Below are positions 34,293-43,318 of a stretch of DNA of 64,000 bases, piece after piece. The stretch's first letter is position 1. Each line of letters begins with the position of its first letter. The DNA comes from Caulobacteraceae bacterium (GTDB lineage: Bacteria; Pseudomonadota; Alphaproteobacteria; Caulobacterales; Caulobacteraceae): the NCBI GenBank assembly GCA_019748055.1, contig JAIEQC010000002.1:1-64000 (forward strand). Reading direction: 5' to 3'. The notes under the pieces were generated by a model, which ran no database searches, had not been told where the DNA came from, and saw only the letters and a program-made list of their open reading frames with translations. A program made the position numbers and the translations under genes.

Positions 34293-35459
34293 TCATTCCG
34301 GCAGCTCCAAGGTGGCCGTCGCCATGGCGGCCAGGCCCTCTTCGCGGCCGGTGAAGCCCAGGCCCTCGGTGGTCGTGGCCTTCACGCTGACGGCGTGAAG
34401 CGGCAGGTCCAGAATGGCAGCGATGCGCTCGCGCATGGCCTGGCGGTGCGGCTTCACCTTGGGACGCTCGCAGATCAGGGTGACGTCGCAGTGCACGATC
34501 CGGCCGCCGCGCGCCTCGGCGAGGTCGCGGGCGTAGGCCAGGAAGGCGTCGGAGGCGGCGCCCTTCCAACGGGGATCGGACGGCGGGAAGTGGTCGCCGA
34601 TGTCGCCCTCGGCCAGGGCGCCCAGGACGGCGTCCGTCAGGGCGTGCAGGCCGGCGTCGGCGTCGGAATGACCGATCAGCGACCGGTCGTGCGGAATCTC
34701 GACCCCGCACAGCCACACGGCCCCGCCGGGGCCCCAGCGGTGGACGTCGTAGCCGTGGCCGACGCGGACGACGCGCCGCTCCGTCGATGCGAGCAGGGCC
34801 TCGGCCATGGCGAAATCCTCCGGATGGGTCAGCTTCATCAGACGAGCGTCGCCCGGGACGTGAGCGACGGTCAGGCCTGCGCGGCGCAGGGCCTCGGTCT
34901 CGTCGGTCGGCGGGGTCGGGTCGGGCCAGGCGTCCAGCGCGGCGGTCAGGGCGCCCAGCCGTGCGGCCTGCGGCGTCTGGATGCGGAGCAGGCCGTCGCG
35001 GTCGACCGTCTCGCCGATGCGGCCGACGTCGTCGCGGCGCAGGCTGTCGGCCACCGGCAGGACCGGCGCGGCGGCGTCCGCCGCCTGAAGGGCCGTCAGC
35101 AGGGCGTCGATCACGGCGCGGGAAAGCAGCGGGCGCGCCGCGTCGTGGACGAGGACGGGGCGGTCCGCCGCCTGGCCGGCCAGCGCGGCGAGACCGGCGC
35201 GAACCGAGGCGGCGCGGTCTGCGCCACCCGGAACGGCGATCCAGCCCGAAAGCCCGGCTAAGGCGCGATCGGCCTCGTCGGCGGCGTGAGGGGGGATGCA
35301 GACAACGACGGGATCGGCCCCGGCCTCCAGCAGGGTCTGCACGGAACGGCGCACCACGGGGACGCCGCCAAGGGGACGCCATTGCTTGGCACCGTCCGAG
35401 GCGGCCTTGGCGGCACGGCTCCCGGACCCGGCTGCGACGACGACGGCGGAGAAGATCAT
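34293..35459 (-). CDS. ispDF: Bifunctional IspD/IspF (MEP pathway)
   Basis: 388 residues. IspD (about 1-225) makes CDP-methylerythritol and has [11 protein letters not shown] and [11 protein letters not shown]; IspF (about 232-388) makes the cyclodiphosphate and has [11 protein letters not shown] (metal ligands DxH), [13 protein letters not shown] and [16 protein letters not shown]. Fusion is common in alphaproteobacteria. The two steps feed isoprenoid synthesis. Divergent from the MAPEG gene. Confidence 0.96.
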   Translation of the reverse strand: MIFSAVVVAAGSGSRAAKAASDGAKQWRPLGGVPVVRRSVQTLLEAGADPVVVCIPPHAADEADRALAGLSGWIAVPGGADRAASVRAGLAALAGQAADRPVLVHDAARPLLSRAVIDALLTALQAADAAAPVLPVADSLRRDDVGRIGETVDRDGLLRIQTPQAARLGALTAALDAWPDPTPPTDETEALRRAGLTVAHVPGDARLMKLTHPEDFAMAEALLASTERRVVRVGHGYDVHRWGPGGAVWLCGVEIPHDRSLIGHSDADAGLHALTDAVLGALAEGDIGDHFPPSDPRWKGAASDAFLAYARDLAEARGGRIVHCDVTLICERPKVKPHRQAMRERIAAILDLPLHAVSVKATTTEGLGFTGREEGLAAMATATLELPE

Positions 35460-35550
35460 GCACCGCTTCTAGTCGGCGTCGCAGCGGCTGGCGAGGGATG
35501 TTGCGCCGCGGTGCCAGCGAGCGCAGCATGAATCCTCAGAGGGGGATTCC

Positions 35551-35970
35551 ATGACGCAGACCATTCTCGCGCCGGTGATGGCGCTGGTCCTCTGGTCCCT
35601 CGTGATGTGGGCCTGGCTTTACGTCACGCGCATTCCGGCCATGCAGAAGGCGCGGATCAAGTTGGACCCTGCCGTGCCGCCGGGGACGCTGACCCAGTCG
35701 CTGCCGCCGCGGGTGCGGTGGAAGGCGGACAACTACAACCATCTGATGGAGCAGCCGACGATCTTCTACGCCACCGCCCTGGCGCTGGCCGTCGCGGGGT
35801 CGGGCGGCGGGCTGAACCTGTGGCTGGCATGGGCCTATGTGGCTTTGAGGATCGCCCACAGTCTGGTGCAGGCGCTGGTCAACCTGATCCTGCTGCGCTG
35901 GGCTCTGTTCATGGCGTCGAGCCTGGTGGTGGTGGTTCTGGCGGTCCGCGCGGCGATGCGGGTGTTCTGA
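35551..35970 (+). CDS. MAPEG family membrane protein
   Basis: 139 residues, four TMs (about 5-27, 70-87, 90-108, 112-135). The middle has the family element RVRWKADNYNHLMEQPTIFY and the later AYVALRIAHSLVQ, which match MAPEG-type (membrane-associated eicosanoid/glutathione) proteins. Bacterial members may act as glutathione transferases or peroxidases; the substrate is unknown. Sits 27 bases before dusB. Confidence 0.85.
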   Translation: MTQTILAPVMALVLWSLVMWAWLYVTRIPAMQKARIKLDPAVPPGTLTQSLPPRVRWKADNYNHLMEQPTIFYATALALAVAGSGGGLNLWLAWAYVALRIAHSLVQALVNLILLRWALFMASSLVVVVLAVRAAMRVF

Positions 35971-35997
35971 ACGGGTCGGGCGCCGTATGAGCGCCGC

Positions 35998-36993
35998 GTG
36001 GAGACGCGGCCCCTTCAGATCGGCGACGTGACGGTGCCCGGGCGGGTGCTGACCGCGCCCATGACCGGCATCACGGACCTGCCGTTCCGGCGGCTGGCCA
36101 GCCGGCTGGGCGCGCCGTACGTGGCGACCGAGATGGTCGCCTCGGCCGAGCTGGCGCGAGGGCGGCCCGACGTGGTCCGGCGCGCGGCGGTGGGTGAGGG
36201 CCTGCCGCTGACGGTGATCCAGCTGGTCGGCCGCGATCCCGTGACGATGGGCGAGGGGGCGCGCATGGCCGAGCAGGCGGGCGCGGACCTGATCGACCTG
36301 AATTTCGGCTGCCCCGCCAAGGAGGTGACAGGCGCAGCGGCCGGCTCGGCCCTGATGCGCCAGCCCGAACTGGCCGCACGGATCATCGATTCGGTCGTGC
36401 GTGCGACGTCGCGGCCGGTGACCGTGAAGATGCGGCTGGGCTGGGACGACCGCGATCGGAACGCGCCCGCCATCGCCGCGCGCGCCCGCGATCTGGGCGT
36501 CAAGGCGATCACGGTGCACGGCCGGACGCGATGCCAGTTCTACACCGGCGAGGCCGACTGGGACGCGGTGGCCGAGGTGAAGGCGGCGGTCGACGTGCCG
36601 GTGATCGTGAACGGCGACGTGCGGACGGCGGAAGACGCGCGGGAGGCGTTGCGGCGCTCAGGCGCGGACGGGGTCATGCTGGGGCGCGGGGTCTATGGCC
36701 GGCCGTGGATCGCCGCGGAAATGCAGACGGCGCTGGACGGCAGGGCGGTGGAGGCGGAGCCGGACGCGGCAGGCCGGCACGCCCTGGTGATCGAACACCT
36801 GCATGCGGTGCTGGCCTTCTATGGCGAGGGTCTGGGCCTGCGCATGTTCCGCAAGCATCTGGGCTGGTACGTCGAGCAGGCGCCCTGGCCGTCGGATCCG
36901 CTGGAGCGGCGCGCGGCCAAGGCGAGGCTGTGCCGGCTGGAGAGCGCGGCCGAAGTCGACGAGGCCTTGGCGGTGCTGTGGAAGCTGAAGTGA
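35998..36993 (+). CDS. dusB: tRNA-dihydrouridine synthase DusB
   Basis: 331 residues from GTG. It reduces uridine in the D-loop of tRNA with FMN and NADPH. Seen: VLTAPMTGITDLPFR at the N-terminus, LNFGCPAKEVTG with the catalytic Cys, KMRLGWDD, VHGRTRCQFYTGEADWD, VIVNGDV and VMLGRGVYGRPW. In many alphaproteobacteria this gene (nifR3) leads the ntrB-ntrC-ntrY-ntrX run; here ntrY follows at once. Confidence 0.93.
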   Translation: METRPLQIGDVTVPGRVLTAPMTGITDLPFRRLASRLGAPYVATEMVASAELARGRPDVVRRAAVGEGLPLTVIQLVGRDPVTMGEGARMAEQAGADLIDLNFGCPAKEVTGAAAGSALMRQPELAARIIDSVVRATSRPVTVKMRLGWDDRDRNAPAIAARARDLGVKAITVHGRTRCQFYTGEADWDAVAEVKAAVDVPVIVNGDVRTAEDAREALRRSGADGVMLGRGVYGRPWIAAEMQTALDGRAVEAEPDAAGRHALVIEHLHAVLAFYGEGLGLRMFRKHLGWYVEQAPWPSDPLERRAAKARLCRLESAAEVDEALAVLWKLK

Positions 36994-37010
36994 CGCCGTT
37001 CGGCAACTGA

Positions 37011-37032
37011 CCTGTTGATTTCGGGCAACAGG
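37011..37032 (+). promoter_or_regulatory. Hairpin just before the ntrY ribosome site
   Basis: CCTGTTG (37011-37017) and CAACAGG (37026-37032) form a 7-bp stem with an eight-base loop. It ends one base before the GGGGAAG ribosome site of ntrY and starts in the 20 bases after the dusB stop. It could slow translation or polarity from dusB into ntrY; it is only a sequence observation. Confidence 0.35.
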
Positions 37033-37041
37033 TGGGGAAGA

Positions 37042-39327
37042 GTGCCGTCCCGCATGAGTTCGCCATCGACGCCCACGGACGGTCGGACCTCGCCCTCTTC
37101 CGAGGCGGCGAAGGGCTGGTCGCTGGGCAGCTTCGCCGGGATGGGCGGCCGGCCGCTGTTCGCCGTCGGCTATGTGGCGGCTTTCCTGGTCGTGGGGGCG
37201 GCGATCTGGGTGGTGGCGACGGCGCCGAACGCGCCGGGTCTGGACGGCGGTCGGGCATCGACCAGTCAGGCGGTGCTGATCGCGCTGTTGCTGAACCTGA
37301 TCCTGATCGCGGCGCTGGGCGCGGCGGTGGGTCGGCAGATCCTGGCGCTGGTGCGTGACCGGTCGCGGGCCGGGGCCAAGCTGCACCTGAGGTTCGCCAC
37401 GCTGTTCTCATTGGTGGCGGTGGCGCCGGCCGTGCTGATCGCGGCGGTGTTCGGCGTGCTGGTGAACCGCGGCGTCGACCAGTGGTTCAGCCGCAACGTC
37501 CAGTCGGCGGTGGAGAACGGGGCGGACATCGCGCGCGCCTATTTGCGCGATGTGGGCGGCACGCTGGAAAGCGATCTGGCGACCATGGCGAACGAGCTGA
37601 CGGCGCCGGAGGCGGTGGCCGCGTTCCGTGAGGACCGCATCTGGTTCTCGGCCCTGCTGGCGCAGACGGCCGACATCTTCGGCTATCCGGCGCTGTACGT
37701 GCTGGACGCCGACGGACAGGTGCTGGCGCGCGGCGAAATGCCGGGCGCGCCCCCCTATCGCGCGCCGCCGCAGGATCAGCTGGAACTGGCGGCGCAGGGC
37801 GAGGAGGCGCCGGCCGGGCTGACTGAAGGCCCGGACGCGGTTCGGGCGCTGTATCCGCTGACCGGCTATGGCGAGGTCTATCTGTATGCCGTGCGGCCGC
37901 TACAGCCGGGGCTGGTGTCGCAGATGCGGACCAGCGAGCAGTCGATCGTCGCCTATCGCGAGGCGGAGGCCAGCCGGGCGCGGCTGCAGGCGGCGTTCGC
38001 GCTGAGCTATCTTGAGACGGCGCTTCTGGTGCTGGTCGGCGCGGTCGGACTGGGGATGGCGGCGGCGACCGCGATCTCGGCGCCGATCGGGCGCCTGATC
38101 TCGGCGGCGGACCGGGTGGCGGCCGGCGATTTGGGCGCGCGGGTCGAGGAGCCGAGCGACGTCGACGACCTGGCGGCCTTGTCGGGCGCCTTCAACCGCA
38201 TGACCGGCGACCTGGAGGCGCAGCAGGCGGCGTTGCGGAGCGCGCGCGAGGACGCCGAAGGCCGCAGCCGGTTCATCGAGACCGTGCTGTCCGGGGTCTC
38301 CGCCGGCGTGATCGGTCTGGACCGCAAGGGGCGCATCTCGGCGGTGAACGAGAGCGCGGTTTTGCTGCTGGGCATCGCCGAGACCGAGCTGATCGGCATG
38401 ACGCTGGCGGAGGTGTCGCCGGAGCTGAGCGACCTGCTGAAGCGCGGCGAGGCGCACATCGAGGAGGACGTGGACGTCACCCGCGAGGGCGAGACCCGGC
38501 GACTGCGCGTGCGGATCGAGAGCGGTCTGGGCGGCGAGATGGTTCTGACCTTCGACGACATCACGCGTCTGGTGACCGCCCAGAGGAACGCCGCGTGGCG
38601 CGACGTGGCGCGGCGCATCGCGCACGAGATCAAAAACCCGCTGACGCCGATCCAGCTGTCGGCGGAACGTCTGCGGCGCCGCTATCGCAGCCGGGTCGAG
38701 GACGACGTCGAGACGTTCGACCGCTGCACCGAGACGATCATCCGTCAGGTCGGCGACATCGGGCGGATGGTGGACGAGTTCTCGTCGTTCGCGCGCATGC
38801 CGACGCCGCGCTTCACCGCCGAGAACCCGGCGGAGCTGCTGCGCGAGGCCGTGTTCGCCCAGCGCGTGGCCCAGCCCGAGGTCGCGGTGGAGATGCCGAA
38901 ACTGCCGGCCAAGGTGGTCGCCCACTGGGACGGCCGGATGGTCGGGCAGGCCCTGACCAACATCCTGAAGAACGCCGGCGAGGCGGTGCTGGCGCGCCGC
39001 GCGATCCAGGGCGAGGGCGATCCGCAAGCCGCGGCCATCCTCGCGCGACTGGTCGTGGAGGATCACCAGGCCTGCTTCATCGTCGAGGACGACGGGATCG
39101 GCCTGCCCGAAAAGGACCGCGACCGCCTGACCGAACCCTATGTGACCACGCGCGAGAAGGGCACCGGCCTGGGTCTCGCGATCGTGCGGCGCATCTGCGA
39201 GGACCACGGCGGCGAGCTGAAGCTGGGCGACGCCGAGACTCTGCGCGGGGCGCGGATGACCCTGGTGTTTCCCCTGAAGCCGGGCGTGACCCGGACCCCT
39301 GTTCCTGCGAACGCGACGGCAAGCTAG
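37042..39327 (+). CDS. ntrY: Sensor histidine kinase NtrY
   Basis: 761 residues. N-terminal TMs (about 35-60, 78-100 and 120-145), a periplasmic part (about 145-320), another TM (about 325-350), HAMP (LISAADRVAAGDLGARV), PAS (about 420-510), then the kinase core with the phospho-His in RIAHEIKNPLTPIQLSAERL, and N/G boxes NILKNAGEAV and EDDGIGLP with GTGLGLAIV. NtrY phosphorylates NtrX in response to nitrogen or redox signals. GTG 37042 is preferred because GGGGAAG lies at 37034-37040; ATG 37054 is the alternative. ntrX follows nine bases on. Confidence 0.94.
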   Translation: MPSRMSSPSTPTDGRTSPSSEAAKGWSLGSFAGMGGRPLFAVGYVAAFLVVGAAIWVVATAPNAPGLDGGRASTSQAVLIALLLNLILIAALGAAVGRQILALVRDRSRAGAKLHLRFATLFSLVAVAPAVLIAAVFGVLVNRGVDQWFSRNVQSAVENGADIARAYLRDVGGTLESDLATMANELTAPEAVAAFREDRIWFSALLAQTADIFGYPALYVLDADGQVLARGEMPGAPPYRAPPQDQLELAAQGEEAPAGLTEGPDAVRALYPLTGYGEVYLYAVRPLQPGLVSQMRTSEQSIVAYREAEASRARLQAAFALSYLETALLVLVGAVGLGMAAATAISAPIGRLISAADRVAAGDLGARVEEPSDVDDLAALSGAFNRMTGDLEAQQAALRSAREDAEGRSRFIETVLSGVSAGVIGLDRKGRISAVNESAVLLLGIAETELIGMTLAEVSPELSDLLKRGEAHIEEDVDVTREGETRRLRVRIESGLGGEMVLTFDDITRLVTAQRNAAWRDVARRIAHEIKNPLTPIQLSAERLRRRYRSRVEDDVETFDRCTETIIRQVGDIGRMVDEFSSFARMPTPRFTAENPAELLREAVFAQRVAQPEVAVEMPKLPAKVVAHWDGRMVGQALTNILKNAGEAVLARRAIQGEGDPQAAAILARLVVEDHQACFIVEDDGIGLPEKDRDRLTEPYVTTREKGTGLGLAIVRRICEDHGGELKLGDAETLRGARMTLVFPLKPGVTRTPVPANATAS

Positions 39328-39336
39328 CGAGGCGAG

Positions 39337-40755
39337 ATGCGACCCACAGGCGCCGACATTCTGGTGGTGGACGACGAGGCGGACATCCGCGACCTGGTCG
39401 CCGGTTTGCTGGAAGACGAGGGGCATTCCGTTCGCGTCGCCTCCAACTCCGACGAGGCGCTGGCGGCGATCCGGGCGCGGCGGCCGTCGCTGGCCCTGCT
39501 GGACATCTGGATGCAGGGCGGCGGCCTGGACGGGCTGGAGCTGCTGGACGTCATCAAGGGCGTGGACGAGGACCTGCCGGTCGTCATGATCTCGGGCCAC
39601 GGCAACATCGAGACGGCGGTAAGCGCGCTGAAGCGCGGCGCCTATGACTTCATAGAAAAGCCCTTCAAGTCGGACCGGCTGGTGGTCGTGATCCAGCGGG
39701 CGCTGGAGGCGGCGTCGCTGAAGCGGGAGAACCGGAGGCTGCGGGCGCAGGTGATGTCGCCGCCCGGCCTGATCGGCAAGTCGGCGGCGGCTCAGGCCCT
39801 GCGTTCGACCATCGCCAAGGTCGCGCCGGCCAACAGCCGGGTGCTGATTTCCGGCCCTCCAGGATCGGGCAAGGAGCTGGTGGCGAGGCAGATCCACGAG
39901 GCCAGCCCGCGCGCGCGGTGCGAGTTCGTGGCCATCTCGGCCGCCGGCATGACGCCGGAGCGGCTGGACGTCGAGCTGTTCGGCGAGGAGGGGGCCGACG
40001 GCCGCCCGCACCGGACCGGCGTGTTCGAGCGCGCGCACGGCGGCACCCTGTATCTGGACGAGGTCGCGGACATGCCGCGCGAGAGCCAGAGCCGCATCCT
40101 GCGCGTGCTGGTCGAGCAGAGGTTCCGCCGCGTGGGTGGGGATCAGGACGTGCAGGTCGACGTGCGCGTCGTCTCGTCCACCAGCCGCGACCTGAAGGGC
40201 GAGATCGAGGCCGGCCGGTTCCGCGAGGATCTGTTCCACCGGCTGAACGTGGTGCCGGTGCGCGTGCCGCCGCTGTCGGAACGGCGCGAGGACATCGCCG
40301 AACTGGTCGAGCATTTCGTGGAGTCGATCTGCGCCGCCCAGGGGCTGGCGCGCCGGCGCATCGCCGAGGACGCCGTGGCGGTGATGCAGGTCAACGCCTG
40401 GCCCGGCAACGTGCGGCAGTTGCGGAACAACGTCGAGCGCCTGCTGATCCTGGCCACGGGCGAGGCGGACCAGCCGATCACGGCGGACATGCTGCCCCAG
40501 GAGGGCGGCGGGTCGAGCGGAGGCGGTCTGGGCACGGACCGGATCATCGCCCTGCCGCTGCGCGAGGCGCGCGAGGTGTTCGAGCGGGAATATCTGGCGG
40601 CGCAGATCATGCGCTTCGGCGGCAACATCAGCCGCACCGCCGGCTTCATCGGCATGGAGCGGTCGGCCCTGCACCGGAAGCTGAAGTCGCTGGGGGTGTC
40701 GCCGTCGCGGGGCGGGGACGACGATCTGGACGACGCGGCGGAGGGCGAGGGCTGA
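39337..40755 (+). CDS. ntrX: Nitrogen/envelope response regulator NtrX
   Basis: 472 residues: receiver (about 5-120, phospho-Asp in LALLDIWM), AAA+ domain (about 140-370, Walker A ISGPPGSGKEL, Walker B GGTLYLDEVAD) and a Fis-type HTH (about 425-460, GNISRTAGFIGMERSALHRK). The GAFTGA loop that sigma-54 activators use is absent; between the Walker boxes the text reads ELFGEEGADGRPHRTGVFE. So it may act on sigma-70 promoters, as proposed for related NtrX/NtrC proteins. Its stop overlaps the ATG of the transaminase gene. Confidence 0.93.
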   Translation: MRPTGADILVVDDEADIRDLVAGLLEDEGHSVRVASNSDEALAAIRARRPSLALLDIWMQGGGLDGLELLDVIKGVDEDLPVVMISGHGNIETAVSALKRGAYDFIEKPFKSDRLVVVIQRALEAASLKRENRRLRAQVMSPPGLIGKSAAAQALRSTIAKVAPANSRVLISGPPGSGKELVARQIHEASPRARCEFVAISAAGMTPERLDVELFGEEGADGRPHRTGVFERAHGGTLYLDEVADMPRESQSRILRVLVEQRFRRVGGDQDVQVDVRVVSSTSRDLKGEIEAGRFREDLFHRLNVVPVRVPPLSERREDIAELVEHFVESICAAQGLARRRIAEDAVAVMQVNAWPGNVRQLRNNVERLLILATGEADQPITADMLPQEGGGSSGGGLGTDRIIALPLREAREVFEREYLAAQIMRFGGNISRTAGFIGMERSALHRKLKSLGVSPSRGGDDDLDDAAEGEG

Positions 40756-41618
40756 TGTCGCGGGTCGCCTACGTCAACGGGGTCTATCGCCCGCACCGCG
40801 ACGCCGTGGTCCACGTGGAGGACCGGGGATACCAGTTCGCAGACGGGGTCTATGAGGTCTGGTCGGTGTTCGACGGCCGGCTGGCCGACTTCGACGCACA
40901 CATGACCCGGCTGCACCGCAGCCTGACCGAGCTGAAGATCCGCATCCCGATGACGCGCGAGGCGCTGACGCAGGTGCTGCGCGAGACGGTGCGGCGCAAC
41001 CGCGTGCGCGACGGACTGGTCTACATTCAGGTGACGCGCGGCACGGCGCGACGGGACCACGTCTTTCCGGGCGAGACGACCGCGCCCAGCGTCGTGGTGA
41101 CCGCGAGGCCGATGGACCTGCGCAAGGCCGACGCGACGGCGAGGAAGGGCGTTGCGGTGATCACCCAGCCGGACATCCGCTGGGGGCGATGCGACATCAA
41201 GACGGTCGGGCTCCTGCCCAACGTGCTGGCCAAGCAGGCGGCGCGCGAGGCGGGCGCCGCCGAGGCCTGGATGGTCGACGAGATGGGGCTGGTGACCGAG
41301 GGCGGATCGACCAACGCCTGGATCGTCGACGAGCACGGCGTGTTGAGGACGCGCGACGTGCAGGCCAACATCCTGCGCGGCTGCACGCGGGCGGCCCTGC
41401 TGGATCTGGTGCGCGAGACGGGCATCACCTTCGACGAGCGCGCCTTCACCGTGGAAGAGGCGAAGAAGGCGAAGGAAGCCTTTTACACCGCCGCCAGCGC
41501 CTGGGTGATGCCGGTGATCTCGGTCGACGGCGCGAAGGTCGGCGACGGCAGGCCGGGCGAAATCACCAAGCGGCTGCGGAAACTGTATCTTGAACGGGCG
41601 CGGGACGAGGCCATCTAG
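40755..41618 (+). CDS. dat: D-amino-acid transaminase (class IV aminotransferase)
   Basis: 287 residues. A PLP enzyme swapping amino groups between D-amino acids and 2-oxo acids. Fold-type IV motifs are clear: VEDRGYQFADGVYEVW near the N-terminus, the PLP Lys in CDIKTVGLLPNVLAKQ, and EAWMVDEMGLVTEGGSTNAW. It overlaps ntrX by one base and ends 84 bases before hfq, a conserved position in alphaproteobacteria. A branched-chain transaminase role is possible but less likely by motif. Confidence 0.9.
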   Translation: MSRVAYVNGVYRPHRDAVVHVEDRGYQFADGVYEVWSVFDGRLADFDAHMTRLHRSLTELKIRIPMTREALTQVLRETVRRNRVRDGLVYIQVTRGTARRDHVFPGETTAPSVVVTARPMDLRKADATARKGVAVITQPDIRWGRCDIKTVGLLPNVLAKQAAREAGAAEAWMVDEMGLVTEGGSTNAWIVDEHGVLRTRDVQANILRGCTRAALLDLVRETGITFDERAFTVEEAKKAKEAFYTAASAWVMPVISVDGAKVGDGRPGEITKRLRKLYLERARDEAI

Positions 41619-41702
41619 GCGTTGCCCCCGCGCGTCGTGGGCCGCTAGGGTGCTCTTGCCGCTCGGTCGGACGGAAACAACAAGAACAGGGGCCAACCCG
41701 CC

Positions 41703-41948
41703 ATGTCTCAGGACAAACGCCAGAACCTGCAGGACACCTTCCTGAACGCGGTCCGCAAGACCAAGACGCCGCTGACCATCTTTCTGGTCAACGGGGTCAA
41801 GCTGCAGGGCATCGTGACCTGGTTCGACAATTTCTGCGTGCTGCTGCGCCGGGACGGCCAGTCCCAGCTGGTCTACAAGCACGCCATCTCGACCATCATG
41901 CCGTCGGCGCCCGTGCAGCTGTACGAGCCCGACGCCGAAGAAGACTGA
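41703..41948 (+). CDS. hfq: RNA chaperone Hfq
   Basis: 81 residues. Hfq forms the hexameric ring that pairs small RNAs with mRNAs. Sm1 ([20 protein letters not shown]), [17 protein letters not shown] and Sm2 (VYKHAISTI) are all present, with a short acidic tail. A GGGG element lies upstream of the ATG. hflX begins at the very next base after the stop, as in many proteobacteria. Confidence 0.97.
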   Translation: MSQDKRQNLQDTFLNAVRKTKTPLTIFLVNGVKLQGIVTWFDNFCVLLRRDGQSQLVYKHAISTIMPSAPVQLYEPDAEED

Positions 41949-43244
41949 TTGTCCAAACACATTGACCATGCCGTCCCGCTGATCCGGGCGGTCGTCGTCC
42001 ATCCCGACCGGCGCGAAGGCGCGGATCGGGCCGCGGCCGAACGGCTGGAGGAGGCCGTGGGGCTGGCCCGCGCGCTGGATCTGGACGTCCGCGCCGAGGA
42101 GATCGTGCGAGTGCGCAAGCCCGTGCCCGCGACCCTGTTCGGATCGGGCAAGGTCGAGGAGCTGGCGGCGCTGGTGCGGGCGGCGGAGGCGGAGGCCGTG
42201 GTCGTCGACGACCAGCTGAGCCCCGTGCAGCAGCGCAATCTGGAGAAGGCCTGGGACGCCAAGGTCATCGACCGGACCGGCCTGATCCTGGAGATCTTCG
42301 GCCGACGCGCCCGGACGCGCGAGGGCAAGCTGCAGGTCGAGCTGGCGCGGCTGGAGTACGAGCGGTCACGGCTGGTGCGGACCTGGACCCACTTGGAGCG
42401 TCAGCGCGGCGGCACCGGCTCGACCGGCGGCCCCGGCGAGACGCAGATCGAGATCGACCGCCGCCTGATCGCCGACCGGATCGTCAAGCTGAAGGCCGAG
42501 CTGGAGGAGGTGCGGCGCACGCGCGGCCTGCAGCGCAAGCAGCGGGCCAAGGCCCCGCATCCGACCGTGGCGCTGGTCGGCTACACCAACGCGGGCAAGT
42601 CGACCCTGTTCAACCGGCTGACGGGATCGGAGGTGCTGGCCAAGGACCTGCTGTTCGCCACGCTGGACACGACGCAGCGGACGCTCAAGCTGCCGCAGGG
42701 GCGGCCGGCGATCATCGCCGACACCGTGGGCTTCATCTCCGACCTGCCGCACGAACTGGTCGACAGCTTCCGCGCGACGCTGGAGGAGGTGGGCGAGGCC
42801 GACCTGATCCTGCACGTGCGCGACGTCGCGTCGGAGGACACCGAGGCGCAGGCCAAGGACGTGGAGGCGGTGCTGAAGCAGATTCCGCCGGTCGAGGGCA
42901 AGGCGCGACGGGTGCTGGAGGTCTGGAACAAGATCGACCTGTTGACGCCGGAGGCGCGCGAGCTGGCCGAAGGTCAGGCTGCGCGGGCGGGAGAGGGCGG
43001 GGCCGTGCCGGTCTCGGCCTGGACCGGCGAGGGGATCGAACGCTTACGCCGCGCCATCGCCGACCGCATCGACGACGAGCCGGAGATGGAGCTGACGCTG
43101 GAACCCTCGCAGGGCGAGGCGCTGGCCTGGCTGTACGAGAACGGCCGCGTGACGGGGCGCGAGACGGACGCCGAGGGGCGGACGCGGCTCAGGGTGCGTC
43201 TGCATCCGGCGGCGCTTGGGCGGTGGGAGCGGGCGTTCGGTTGA
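41949..43244 (+). CDS. hflX: Ribosome-splitting GTPase HflX
   Basis: 431 residues from TTG directly after the hfq stop. HflX rescues stalled ribosomes under stress. Its N-terminal domain contains FGSGKVEELAALV and VVDDQLSPVQQRNLE, followed by the linker with GGTGSTGGPGETQIEIDRR and the G domain (about 200-370) with VGYTNAGKSTLFN, ADTVGFISDLPHELV and WNKIDLL. No in-frame ATG lies near the N-terminus, so the TTG start with coupling from hfq (GAAGAAG just upstream) is best supported. Confidence 0.94.
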   Translation: MSKHIDHAVPLIRAVVVHPDRREGADRAAAERLEEAVGLARALDLDVRAEEIVRVRKPVPATLFGSGKVEELAALVRAAEAEAVVVDDQLSPVQQRNLEKAWDAKVIDRTGLILEIFGRRARTREGKLQVELARLEYERSRLVRTWTHLERQRGGTGSTGGPGETQIEIDRRLIADRIVKLKAELEEVRRTRGLQRKQRAKAPHPTVALVGYTNAGKSTLFNRLTGSEVLAKDLLFATLDTTQRTLKLPQGRPAIIADTVGFISDLPHELVDSFRATLEEVGEADLILHVRDVASEDTEAQAKDVEAVLKQIPPVEGKARRVLEVWNKIDLLTPEARELAEGQAARAGEGGAVPVSAWTGEGIERLRRAIADRIDDEPEMELTLEPSQGEALAWLYENGRVTGRETDAEGRTRLRVRLHPAALGRWERAFG

Positions 43245-43270
43245 CCTGCTGAGATACGCAGGGGTTCTGC

Positions 43271-43304
43271 CATCCAGGACGCCGCGAACCGAGCGTCCGG
43301 GATG
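43271..43304. terminator. Hairpin between hflX and a convergent gene
   Basis: CATCC-A-GGACGC (43271-43282) pairs with GCGTCC-G-GGATG (43293-43304), 11 pairs with one A/G mismatch and a ten-base loop. It lies in the 74-bp gap between hflX (+) and the minus-strand gene at 43319, so it probably ends both transcripts. Confidence 0.45.
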
Positions 43305-43318
43305 CCAAGCCAAACCTC

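Noticed and set aside
37900-40674. A 924-codon minus-strand frame across ntrY and ntrX
   Set aside because: Spans two real genes and their gap with Arg/Gln/His-rich text typical of antisense shadows.
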